DNA of 64,000 nucleotides, taken from Mycobacterium colombiense CECT 3035 (lineage in GTDB: Bacteria; Actinomycetota; Actinomycetes; Mycobacteriales; Mycobacteriaceae). Below the pieces are notes generated by a model. The model was not told where the DNA came from. It ran no database searches and saw only the letters and a list, made by a program, of their open reading frames with translations. Below, piece by piece: positions 57,601-64,000 of this stretch; the first letter of the stretch is position 1; every line of letters begins with the position of its first letter. The stretch is taken from positions 2,790,001-2,854,000 of the forward strand of contig NZ_CP020821.1 in NCBI RefSeq assembly GCF_002105755.1, given 5' to 3'. A program made the translations under genes and the position numbers.

Positions 57601-58388
57601 CACATCATCAGATACGCCGCGTCCCACCAGTCCCCGGATTCGGGCACATCGGTCTGGTCACCGAACACCTGCGGGGAGGCGACCGGCAGGTCGGCATACC
57701 AGTCGTAGAACGACGTCATCGGGGCGCCGATCAGCTCGAAGAACCGCGAGCCGGCGGTGTAGGACACCATCGACATCGCGGGGATCGGAGAGAACCCTGC
57801 GACCCGATCCGGTCCGTAGGTCTTGATGGTGTGTACGTGGGCGGCGGCGATCAGCTCGGTGGCCTCGGCCCAGGTGACCCGGACCAGTCCGCCCTTCCCG
57901 CGCGCCTGCTGATAGCGGCGGCGACGATCCGGATCGGACTGGATGTCCGCCCAGGCCAGCACCGGGTCGCCGAGCCGCGCCTTGGCCTCCCGGTACATCT
58001 CGATCAGCACGCCGCGGGCATACGGGTAGCGCACCCGGGTCGGCGAGTAGCTGTACCACGAAAACGACGCACCTCGGGGGCAGCCCCGCGGCTCGTACTC
58101 GGGCCGGTCCGGGCCCACCGACGGGTAGTCGGTCTGCTGGGTCTCCCAGGTGATGATCCCGTCTTTGACGTAGATCTTCCACGAGCACGAGCCGGTGCAA
58201 TTCACCCCGTGCGTGGAGCGGACCACCTTGTCATGGCTCCAGCGGTCGCGGTAGAACACGTCGGCTTCGCGACCGCCCTCCCGCGTCACCGTGCGCAGGT
58301 CGGCCGAGATCTCGCCCGGCGTGAAAAACCGCCCGCTGCGCTCCAGGAGCTCCTCGAGCACTCCGCCAATGTGAGGTGTGACAGTCAA
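54684..58388 (-). CDS. narG: Respiratory nitrate reductase alpha subunit NarG
   Basis: A 1234-residue molybdopterin-guanine-dinucleotide enzyme reducing nitrate to nitrite at the cytoplasmic face of the membrane. The N-terminal FS0 4Fe-4S site is in VRSTHGVNCTGSCSW (His plus Cys ligands), followed by CPRGASFSWYSYSPTRVRYP. Cofactor contacts are in MWGSNVPITRTPDAHWMAEA and RSMIIMGGGICHWFHSD. The start is TTG at 58388, chosen because GGAGGA lies 7 nt upstream and because the resulting N-terminus TVTPHIGG matches the H37Rv protein. It is the first gene of narGHJI, an alternative terminal reductase for hypoxia that also supplies nitrite for signalling. Confidence 0.94.
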   Translation of the reverse strand: MTVTPHIGGVLEELLERSGRFFTPGEISADLRTVTREGGREADVFYRDRWSHDKVVRSTHGVNCTGSCSWKIYVKDGIITWETQQTDYPSVGPDRPEYEPRGCPRGASFSWYSYSPTRVRYPYARGVLIEMYREAKARLGDPVLAWADIQSDPDRRRRYQQARGKGGLVRVTWAEATELIAAAHVHTIKTYGPDRVAGFSPIPAMSMVSYTAGSRFFELIGAPMTSFYDWYADLPVASPQVFGDQTDVPESGDWWDAAYLMMWGSNVPITRTPDAHWMAEARYRGTKVVTVSPDYADNTKFADEWMPCAAGTDGALAMAMGHVILSECYVRKQVPFFTDYARRYTDLPFLIKLEERGGMLVPGKNLTAADLGEAFKSSENAALKPAVLDENTDSVAVPHGSLGFRYGESGVGKWNLDLGDLTPALSVRRDGDDTSALVHLPSFDTVDGEGTTVARGVPVRRIGKHLVCTVFDLMLAQYGVARPGLPGQWPTGYDDATQQNTPAWQEPITGVSAAQAIRVAKEFARSAEESGGRSMIIMGGGICHWFHSDAIYRAVLALLMLTGSMGRNGGGWAHYVGQEKVRPLTGFQTMSMATDWVRPPRQVPGASYWYAHTDQWRYDGYGADKLASPIGRGRFAGKHTMDLLASSVAMGWSPYYPQFDRSSLDVADEARAADRDVAEYVAEQLGQRKLKLAVTDPDNPVNWPRVLTVWRANLIGSSGKGGEYFLRHLLGTDSNASALPPEDGVRPTDVTCEGDIPEGKLDLMMSIDFRMTSTTLVSDIVLPAATWYEKADISSTDMHPYVHAFSAATDPPWETRSDFDAFGAVARAFSAMAKDHLGTRTDVVLTALQHDTPDAMAYPDGTEQDWLHSGGTPVPGRTMGKLTVVERDYTAVYDKWLTLGPLVDKFGLTTKGITVHPFREVEELAAKFGVLKSGVAAGRPAITTASRMADVLLLLSGTTNGRLAVEGFHELEKRTGQRLVHLAEGSEDKRISYADTQARPVPVVTSPEWSGSETGGRRYAPFTINIENLKPFHTLTGRMHFYLAHDWVEELGEHLPVFRPPLDMARLFGQPQLGPTPDGNGGIGLTVRYLTPHSKWSFHSTYQDNLYMLSLSRGGPTMWMSPGDAAKIQVRDNDWVEAVNVNGIYVCRAIVSHRMPDGVVFVYHVQERTVDTPRSETNNKRGGNHNALTRVRIKPSHLAGGYGQHAFAFNYLGPTGNQRDEVTVVRRRSQEVQY

Positions 58389-58848
58389 GAAGTAGTCCTC
58401 CGATTCGGTAGCGTCGCGCCTCGTCGCCAAGTCGTTCGTTCGACCCCGTGTGCGTTGTTTTCGGCCATCAGCCCGTCGATCCGCCCGCCCGCACCAGCTC
58501 GGATCGGCTCAATGCTCGGCATGTCAGGCCCGCGGGCCGGGGGGCGATACACGACCAGCATAGGTCTGGGCCGAGGGCGTGATCAGGTTTGCCGCGCGTG
58601 GGCGAATTACGGAAAAAGTGGTCATGAGCATCGGTTTTTGCGCACCCTTCAGCGTCCCTGTCCGGCGCCGAGGCCGTGACGGGACGATCTGAACAAGCAT
58701 TCGGCTCGATATCGGCACGCACATCCAGGGCAGCTTCGTGTCGCGTCGTTATTACAAGTCATATTGTTCTATTCAGTTCACTGCGAAGACCTGCAACGCG
58801 GCTGTACATAAGCTGCCGGAAGTCTGTGGACTTGTTATGAGGCACCCG
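58389..58848. other. Intergenic region upstream of narG
   Basis: A 460-bp gap between the mutT2 stop and narG, both on the minus strand. The part 58740-58790 is AT-rich (TTATTACAAGTCATATTG and nearby), and read on the minus strand it offers TGAACT and TAATAA as weak -35/-10 candidates. It probably holds the narGHJI promoter. I see no DosR-type palindrome of GGGACT/AGTCCC form and no gene. The short frames here encode no recognisable protein. Confidence 0.5.
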
Positions 58849-59241
58849 TCAAAGGGCCCGCGCCAGGTCCCCTAACCAGCCACGATCGGCCGGCACCCAG
58901 TCGAGATCGTGCAGCTCAGCCGCCGTGATCCAGCGCAACGCGCGGTGATCGCGGGCGTCGGGCTCGCCGCGGAGCAACCGTACGCGGTAGGCCCGCAGCG
59001 TGAACCGGCCGTCCACCGCGACGTCGGCGCCCAGCCGATCGCCCACCACGACATCGCCGACCGCCAGGCCCAGCTCCTCGGCCAGCTCGCGGGCCAGCGC
59101 GTCACGCTCGGTTTCACCGGGCGCGACCTTGCCACCGGGCAGCTCCCAGCGGCCGGCCAGCTCCGGGGGACGGCCGCGTTGCGCCACCAAGACCTTGGAG
59201 TCGCAGATCAGGGCGCCCGCGACGACGATCTGGGTGGGCAT
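58849..59241 (-). CDS. mutT2: Nudix hydrolase MutT2
   Basis: A 130-residue Nudix protein that sanitises the nucleotide pool. The mycobacterial enzyme acts on dCTP and methyl-dCTP and weakly on oxidised dGTP. The Nudix box is exact: G-x5-E-x7-REL-x-EE-LGL within GGKVAPGETERDALARELAE and the following ELGL. The start MPTQIVVAGALI at ATG 59241 was chosen because the longer frame upstream reads through unrelated sequence. TACCGT lies 8 nt upstream, within a 14-bp palindrome. Its stop is 460 bp from narG. Confidence 0.92.
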   Translation of the reverse strand: MPTQIVVAGALICDSKVLVAQRGRPPELAGRWELPGGKVAPGETERDALARELAEELGLAVGDVVVGDRLGADVAVDGRFTLRAYRVRLLRGEPDARDHRALRWITAAELHDLDWVPADRGWLGDLARAL

Positions 59242-59248
59242 GGCCAGT

Positions 59249-59262
59249 GACGGTATACCGTC
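59249..59262. promoter_or_regulatory. Shared 14-bp palindrome at the mutT2 promoter
   Basis: GACGGTATACCGTC, perfectly self-complementary, begins 8 nt before the mutT2 ATG and includes the presumed -10 hexamer (TACCGT on the minus strand). The identical 14-mer occurs at 60297-60310 before the pterin dehydratase gene. See the separate finding. Confidence 0.6.
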
Positions 59263-59457
59263 GGGGCCCGCGCGGGGCACGACGGCCTGGGCCGGGAGAA
59301 AGATCAAATTCCACCGGAACGGCCTTAAATTCTCGCGTCGCGTGTCGAAATGCTTTGTGGCACAACGGTTCTCTTCCGGTTTGACCGCCAGCGTGGGATA
59401 CTGTGGCCCTGGCCGGTCACTATCTCTAGCAGGCACTTCCAGGAATGGGGGTTGGCA

Positions 59458-60231
59458 ATGACCACCGAACCCGCACCGACGTTCACCCGCACATTCAGGG
59501 GCTATGACAGGGCCGCGGTCGATACCTACATCCAGGTGTTGCTCACCAAATACAAGTCCCTGAGCGACGAAGTCCACAACCTCAGGGCCCAGCGAAACGA
59601 ATCCAACGATGAGGCGGTCGCGCTGCGGATCGAAGTCGCCTGCCTCAAGGACGAGATCGCCGTCCTCTCGGACACCTCGCCCTCGCCCTACGCCATGCAA
59701 CATCGGATGGCGAAGTTGCTGAGGCGCGCGATCGATGAGATTTCCCAGATGCAGGACGAGTCGCGCGCTGAGGTAGAAGCGCTGATCGCCCAGGCTGAGG
59801 CCGAGGCCGACGCTGCCCAACGAGAGCACCGGGAGTTGCTGGCAGACATCGCCGCGCAGCGCAAGGCGGTCGAGGCGGAATGCGCGGCAAGCAGGAAAGA
59901 ATTCGACGCCGAACTCGCCAGACTGCGCGCCGAAGCCCAGTCGGCGATCGACGCGGCGTGGCAGGAAGCCCAGCGTGAGCGCGACCAGCTCCTCACCGAC
60001 GCAAAGGAGCGAGCTCGCCATTCCGACGAGCAGGCGCGCAGGGCGCTGGCCGAAGCGAATCAGCGACGAATCATGATCCTGGAAGAACTGATGGGCGTGG
60101 CCCACGACCTGCAAAGGGTTCCGGCGATCCTCGAGTCGGCATACCAGGAACGCAGCAACCCGCCGGAGGAAAGCGTCGTGGTGCAGCTGGATCAGAAAAG
60201 TCAGGCGCCGGGTCCCGCTGTTGCCTCCTAG
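59458..60231 (+). CDS. DivIVA-domain coiled-coil protein
   Basis: A 257-residue cytosolic protein. Near the N-terminus is a DivIVA-type motif, FTRTFRGYDRAAVDTYIQVL (residues 10-29). The next 200 residues are a long coiled coil rich in Ala, Glu, Arg and Gln (EVEALIAQAEAEADAAQREH and onward). The tail is disordered. Such proteins scaffold polar or septal growth assemblies, and the pattern resembles a divergent Wag31/SepIVA-like member, but it is not the canonical Wag31. I know of no equivalent at this position in H37Rv, between mutT2 and the pterin dehydratase. The ATG at 59458 follows GGGGGT. Confidence 0.83.
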   Translation: MTTEPAPTFTRTFRGYDRAAVDTYIQVLLTKYKSLSDEVHNLRAQRNESNDEAVALRIEVACLKDEIAVLSDTSPSPYAMQHRMAKLLRRAIDEISQMQDESRAEVEALIAQAEAEADAAQREHRELLADIAAQRKAVEAECAASRKEFDAELARLRAEAQSAIDAAWQEAQRERDQLLTDAKERARHSDEQARRALAEANQRRIMILEELMGVAHDLQRVPAILESAYQERSNPPEESVVVQLDQKSQAPGPAVAS

Positions 60232-60294
60232 TTGACCTCGTCGTCGACAAGCCCGTCGGAAAGTGTCGCGAATTCCTCCCCCGCGGCGTGGCCG

Positions 60295-60312
60295 CCGACG
60301 GTATACCGTCGG
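60295..60312. promoter_or_regulatory. 18-bp palindrome at the pterin dehydratase promoter
   Basis: CCGACGGTATACCGTCGG is a perfect palindrome ending 3 nt before the ATG at 60316. TACCGT within it (60304-60309) has the -10 position for a leaderless start. The central 14 bp are identical to the palindrome before mutT2. Confidence 0.6.
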
Positions 60313-60315
60313 GAC

Positions 60316-60600
60316 ATGGCTGTGTTAACGGATGAGCAAGTAGACGCCGCACTGCCCGATCTCAACGGATGGGAGCGCGCCGACGGCGCCCTGCGCCGCT
60401 CGATCAAATTTCCGAGTTTTCTCGCCGGCATCGATGCCGTACGCCGGGTGGGCGAGCACGCGGAGAGCAAAGACCACCACCCGGACATCGATATTCGTTG
60501 GCGGACAGTGACTTTCGCCCTCGTCACGCATTCCGAGGGCGGCATCACCAATAACGACATCGACATGGCGCGCGACATCGACGGCATCGTCGACAACTAG
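60316..60600 (+). CDS. Pterin-4a-carbinolamine dehydratase (PhhB/DCoH-like)
   Basis: A 94-residue protein with the family signature [20 protein letters not shown], where the His pair and the Pro-Asp form the active site. It dehydrates 4a-hydroxytetrahydropterins to recycle the cofactor. In bacteria without aromatic hydroxylase, the same fold can serve molybdopterin-related steps. The start ATG at 60316 is within a leaderless-type promoter containing an 18-bp palindrome. The stop TAG overlaps the pimE stop by 4 nt, convergent. The length equals that of Rv1159A. Confidence 0.9.
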   Translation: MAVLTDEQVDAALPDLNGWERADGALRRSIKFPSFLAGIDAVRRVGEHAESKDHHPDIDIRWRTVTFALVTHSEGGITNNDIDMARDIDGIVDN

Positions 60601-61907
60601 TTTTTCGCACCCTCGCCGCGGTCGGTGGTCACGCTCGGCGCGAACCCCGCCTTCCGTCCGCTGGCGGCGATCCAGATCAACGTCGCCACCGCCGCCACGA
60701 TGTAGATCAGCCCGGCCCACGCCAGGTACCAAGGCCGGCTCACCTGCCAGATGGTCGGTTGGGCGAAGCTCAGCAACCACGGCACGCCGATCACGGTGAG
60801 CGCCAGCCAACCCCAGCCCACGATGCGCGCTCCGCGCAGCTCGCGCACCGGGCCGTGGATCGCCCAGATCATCAGCGGCACCAGCCACACCCAGTGGTGC
60901 GTCCACGAAATCGGTGAGAGCAGCAGCCCGAACAGCTCCACCACCAGGAGCCTGCCCAGCCGATCGGTGGAGCCCAGGGCGCGCCAGGCCAGCACCGCCA
61001 GCACCGCGGTGACGGCGACGGCGGTCACCACCAGCGGGCCGAATCCCACGTCGTGGCCCAGGATCCGCGAAATGCCGCCGCGCCAGGACTGATTGAACGA
61101 GGTGGCGATGGGGCCCACCCGATGGGCATCGCCCAGCAGGTCGGTGAAGTAGTAGCGCGTCTGATCGCCGACGACCAAGACCGAAATCCCAATGGTGGCA
61201 ACGAAAATGACAGCCGAGAACACCGCGGCGCCCCACCGGCGCGCGCCGACCAGATAGACACCGGAGATCGCGGGGGTCAACTTGATGCCGGCCGCCACGC
61301 CCACCAGTAGCCCCGAGAGCCACCACCGGGTGGTGTAGACCGCCCACAGCACCGCGGTCATCAGCAACACGTTGACCTGTCCGTAGTCGAATGTGCTGCG
61401 CAGCGGCTCGATCCAGATTGCGACGGCGGTCCAGAGCATCGCCACCCGCCGGCCGGCGGCACCGGTGGCCACGCCCATCAGGCGCTGGCTGAGCCGGACC
61501 GCGCCGTACAGCGCGGCCATGGTGGCGACCTGCCAGAGGAACGCGACGAGGCCGAACGGCAACAGGTGCAGGGGGTAGAAGACGACGGCCGCGAACGGCG
61601 GGTAGGTGAACGGCAGCGGGAAGTCGGGCGTCTGGTCGGCGTAGACGTAGCTGTACAGGGTGCCGGGGTGGTCGATCGCGGCCGCCCCGCCGAGGTACAC
61701 GTGCAGGTCGACGAAGTTCGCGCCGTTGGGAGCCAGATACGTCCACGCCAGCCGCGCGGCGATGCTCGCGATGAGCAGCATCGGCGCGGCCGCCTGACAA
61801 AGACTCGCCAACCGCTGGGGCTTGGGTGCCGCCGGAGCGGCCGAGGTGGTGTCTATCCGCCCGACTTTAGCGAGCGGGGTCCGCGCGGCGGGGCCGTCGG
61901 TCCCCAT
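60597..61907 (-). CDS. pimE: Polyprenol-phosphate-mannose-dependent alpha-1,2-mannosyltransferase PimE
   Basis: A 436-residue GT-C (GT87) membrane glycosyltransferase with about ten helices. It adds the fifth mannose to PIM, giving polar PIM5/PIM6. The catalytic Asp is in [14 protein letters not shown], in the first extracytoplasmic loop, the position shown essential in M. smegmatis. [16 protein letters not shown] and [13 protein letters not shown] are the other family motifs. Its length is slightly above that of Rv1159. With lpqW in the same window, two genes of the PIM/LAM branch lie about 13 kb apart. Confidence 0.93.
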   Translation of the reverse strand: MGTDGPAARTPLAKVGRIDTTSAAPAAPKPQRLASLCQAAAPMLLIASIAARLAWTYLAPNGANFVDLHVYLGGAAAIDHPGTLYSYVYADQTPDFPLPFTYPPFAAVVFYPLHLLPFGLVAFLWQVATMAALYGAVRLSQRLMGVATGAAGRRVAMLWTAVAIWIEPLRSTFDYGQVNVLLMTAVLWAVYTTRWWLSGLLVGVAAGIKLTPAISGVYLVGARRWGAAVFSAVIFVATIGISVLVVGDQTRYYFTDLLGDAHRVGPIATSFNQSWRGGISRILGHDVGFGPLVVTAVAVTAVLAVLAWRALGSTDRLGRLLVVELFGLLLSPISWTHHWVWLVPLMIWAIHGPVRELRGARIVGWGWLALTVIGVPWLLSFAQPTIWQVSRPWYLAWAGLIYIVAAVATLIWIAASGRKAGFAPSVTTDRGEGAKN

Positions 61908-62058
61908 TCAGCTTCGTGGAGGGCTCTTTTCGCCCGTTCGGTCACCCTTCTCACTCGTATCAGTAACGAGTTCATAAATGCCACACGTGTCACTTGAGTC
62001 CCATCTGCATCAAAGTAACTTCAGCGCCGGACCTGTAATCGATCAATCAGGGAGAGTC

Positions 62059-62817
62059 ATGCCAACCATCTGGACTTACATGCGAGCAGCCGCCGTCGTG
62101 GTCGGTTCGTCCGCAGCGCTATTGACGGGCGGTATCGCCCACGCCGACCCCGTGCCGGCCCCGGCCGTGCCGAACATTCCGCAGCAGCTGATCAGTTCGG
62201 CGGCCAACGCACCGCAAATCCTGCAGAACCTCGCGACCGCACTCGGCGCCACCCCGCCGGCGGCTCCGGCCTCCCCGGGCATCAGCTTCCCGGGTGTTCC
62301 GGCGGCCACCTCGCCGGCAACCGCGGCGGCTCCGGCGGCGGGCCTTCCGTCGATTCCCGGACTGACCGCGCCGACCAGCCCCGCCGGCCAGGTGCCTTCC
62401 ACGGCGGCCAACCCCTTCCTTCCGGGGCTGGCGCAGTCGGCGACCCCCGCCGCGCCGTCGACGGCGACCGGCGGTATCCCGGGGATGATCCAGGGCTTGA
62501 CGGGTGCGCAGCCGGCGGCTGCGGGTCCCGCCGCCCCGTCCGCTCCGTCGATCCCGGGCCTGCCCGCGATCCCGGGGCTGTCCTCTCCGGCGGCACCGGC
62601 CACTCCGCCGGCTCCGCAGATTCCGCAGGCGCAGGTCAACATGCCGGCGATGCCCGCCGGCCTGCCGGTCAGTGTGCCTCCGAAAGTCACGCTCCCGCAG
62701 GACCTGCCGGCGCTCGCTTCGGGTCAGGCTCCGGCCGCACCCGCGCCAGCCGGGGCACCCGCGCCGGCGGCCAGCCCCGCCGGTCCGGCAGCGCCGCTGC
62801 TGGCCGCCCTGCCCTGA
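62059..62817 (+). CDS. Ala/Pro-rich secreted protein (Rv1158c-like)
   Basis: A 252-residue exported protein. A signal peptide (about residues 1-29, MPTIWTYMRAAAVVVGSSAA to GGIAHADP) is followed by a low-complexity body of Pro, Ala, Gly and Ser, with short IPG and LPG motifs (GLPSIPGLTAPTSPAG, GLPAIPGLSSPAAP). There are no cysteines or catalytic motifs. It is probably a cell-wall-associated or secreted structural protein. The ATG at 62059 follows GGGAGAG closely. An ATG at 62080 would give a shorter signal. It is paired with the next, similar gene 50 nt downstream. Confidence 0.82.
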   Translation: MPTIWTYMRAAAVVVGSSAALLTGGIAHADPVPAPAVPNIPQQLISSAANAPQILQNLATALGATPPAAPASPGISFPGVPAATSPATAAAPAAGLPSIPGLTAPTSPAGQVPSTAANPFLPGLAQSATPAAPSTATGGIPGMIQGLTGAQPAAAGPAAPSAPSIPGLPAIPGLSSPAAPATPPAPQIPQAQVNMPAMPAGLPVSVPPKVTLPQDLPALASGQAPAAPAPAGAPAPAASPAGPAAPLLAALP

Positions 62818-62867
62818 TCTGTTTCGTAAACGGCTAAACCACCACTGAGAACCGGAGGACACACACC

Positions 62868-64000
62868 GTGGCAACCACTTGGAATCTGTCCAAAGGTTTG
62901 GCCGCTGTCGTCACGGCATCGGCTGTCGCGTTCGGGCTCTGCCCGAGCGCGGCAGCCGACCCGGCGGCGCCGCAGCCGACACCGCAGCCGAATGCGGCCC
63001 CAGGATTGCCGGGCCTGCCTGCCCTGTCGCAGCTGAGCCCGCTCATCCAGCAAGCGGCCGCCGACCCGCAGCAAGCGACACAGCTGCTGATGGCGGCAGC
63101 GCAAGCCTTCGCGCACAACCCGAGCACGCCCAGCGAGTCGAAAAACGTTGCGGCCGCGGTCAATCAGTTCGTCGCCGAGCCCGGCGCGCCGGCGCAACAC
63201 GTGCCCGCGGCCGGGGTAGAGCCCGGTTTGCAGGCCCACCTGCCCGCCGGCATCGACCCGGCCCACGCGGCCGGCCCGGCACCCATGGCGGCTCCCGCCG
63301 CTCCAGCTCCAGCGGCAGCCCCGGCCCCCGCGGCGGTACCGGCGCCCGCACCCGCAGCGGCTCCCGCGCCCGCAGCCGCCCCGGCGCCCGAGGCGCACCT
63401 GCCGGCCGGCATCGACCCGGCGCACGCGGCCGGTCCCGCACCCGCCGCGGCACCCGTCGCACCGGGACCCGCCCAACCGGCCAACGTGCCCGTCGCGGCG
63501 CCGGCCCCGGCGCCACCGGCCCCGGCCGCGGCACCGCCGGCGGCCCCGCCCGCACCGGAGGCCGCACCGGCCCCGCGCCCGCACCCGCGCCCGCACCGGC
63601 GCCCGACGCCGCCCCGCCGCGGCGAACCCGGGGTTCGGCCCTGACACGCCGCCCACGCAGGACTTCATGTACCCGTCGATCGGCTCCAACTGCCTCGCGG
63701 ACGGCACCAGCGCCATCGCCACCGCGCTGTCGGTGGCGGGGCCGGCCAAGATTCCCGCGCCGGGTCCGGGGCCCGGCCAGACCGCCTACGTGTTCACCGC
63801 GGTCGGCACGCCCGGCCCCGCCGACGTGCAGAAGTTGCCGCTGAACGTCACCTGGGTGAACCTGACCACCGGAAAGTCGGGAACCGTCGCCCTGCAGCCG
63901 CGTCCGGACATCAACCCGGAGGGGCCGACGACGTTGAGCGCGATCGTCGACACCGGCTCGGGCAGCATCATGTCGACGATCTTCGGGCAGGTCACCACGA
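62868..64000 (+). pseudogene. Ala/Pro-rich secreted protein (Rv1157c-like), frame-broken and cut by the window end
   Basis: GTG start with GGAGG upstream. A signal peptide ends CPSAAADP, then comes a helical part (LIQQAAADPQQATQLLMAAA) and a Pro/Ala-rich region. The unit AHLPAGIDPAHAAGPAP occurs twice in it, about 60 residues apart. The frame stops at 63642-63644, yet the clear continuation PPTQDFMYPSIGSNCLADGT and QTAYVFTAVGTPGPADVQKL lies in another frame from about 63620 to the window end. Adding one C to each of the C4 runs at 63571-63574 and 63612-63615 gives an unbroken APAPAPDAAPAAANPGFGP. Two undercalls are therefore the simplest explanation. Confidence 0.78.

Noticed and set aside
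54600..58679. A 1359-codon open frame on the plus strand
   Set aside because: It runs opposite narG for its whole length. It is His/Gly/Arg/Val-rich with no recognisable domain, the typical antisense shadow of a high-GC gene.
58468..58724. Short minus-strand frames upstream of narG
   Set aside because: They are Arg/Pro-rich, without a Shine-Dalgarno or similarity to known small proteins.

Overview
The window is high-GC actinobacterial DNA from a slow-growing, non-tuberculous Mycobacterium. I would guess the M. avium complex or a near relative, with moderate confidence. PE and PPE proteins, FadD/PKS lipid genes, mycothiol (mshB), coenzyme F420 (fbiC), phosphatidylinositol mannoside (pimE, lpqW) and methylglucose lipopolysaccharide (gpgS) genes all occur together. 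From memory, gene order runs broadly parallel, in inverted orientation, to the Rv1212c-to-Rv1157c stretch of M. tuberculosis H37Rv.

Layout. 1-6.4 kb: end of glgA/glgM, a DUF3117 gene, tagA, a DivIVA-like membrane protein, gpgS-folP2 (overlapping), fadD6 and a LOG-type phosphoribohydrolase. 6.4-16.7 kb: a large P-loop ATPase, dapE, a PPE-PE pair, dapD, an MHS-type transporter, fadD36 and an alpha/beta hydrolase. 16.9-21.8 kb: an accessory block of aldehyde dehydrogenase, MaoC, DUF35, MaoC and a frame-broken thiolase, with a TetR gene and a candidate operator. 21.8-26.1 kb: proline catabolism (pruB-rocA) and its divergent PucR-type regulator. 26.2-37 kb: fadD21, then on the other strand a 2110-residue reducing polyketide synthase followed by cysC, sat and an unrecognised 109-codon gene. 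As I recall, H37Rv carries pks3/pks4, papA3, mmpL10 and chp2 here instead. 37.4-47.7 kb: an amino-acid permease fused to an OB-fold, dapC, fdxC, a TB8.4-like secreted protein, a DinB/maleylpyruvate isomerase-like gene, fbiC, a small membrane-protein locus, mshB and a TetR gene. 47.7-58.4 kb: lpqW (broken frame), typA and narIJHG. 58.8-64 kb: mutT2, a DivIVA-type coiled-coil protein, a pterin carbinolamine dehydratase, pimE and two Ala/Pro-rich secreted proteins, the last cut by the window end.

Three things stand out. First, a sulfate-activation set (Sat plus CysC plus a small partner) sits beside a lipid-type PKS and an acyl-AMP ligase, suggesting a dedicated PAPS supply for a sulfated lipid or another sulfated product. 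Second, a 14-bp perfect palindrome is shared by the putative leaderless promoters of mutT2 and the pterin dehydratase gene. Third, four genes (thiolase, Rv1171-like, lpqW, Rv1157c-like) are each interrupted in a way that single missing G/C bases would repair. Five such sites in 64 kb look more like homopolymer undercalls in the assembly than real pseudogenes.

Many starts here are preceded by a TANNNT hexamer 6-8 nt upstream with no Shine-Dalgarno, the arrangement expected of mycobacterial leaderless transcripts. I saw no rRNA, tRNA, CRISPR array, insertion sequence or phage gene.
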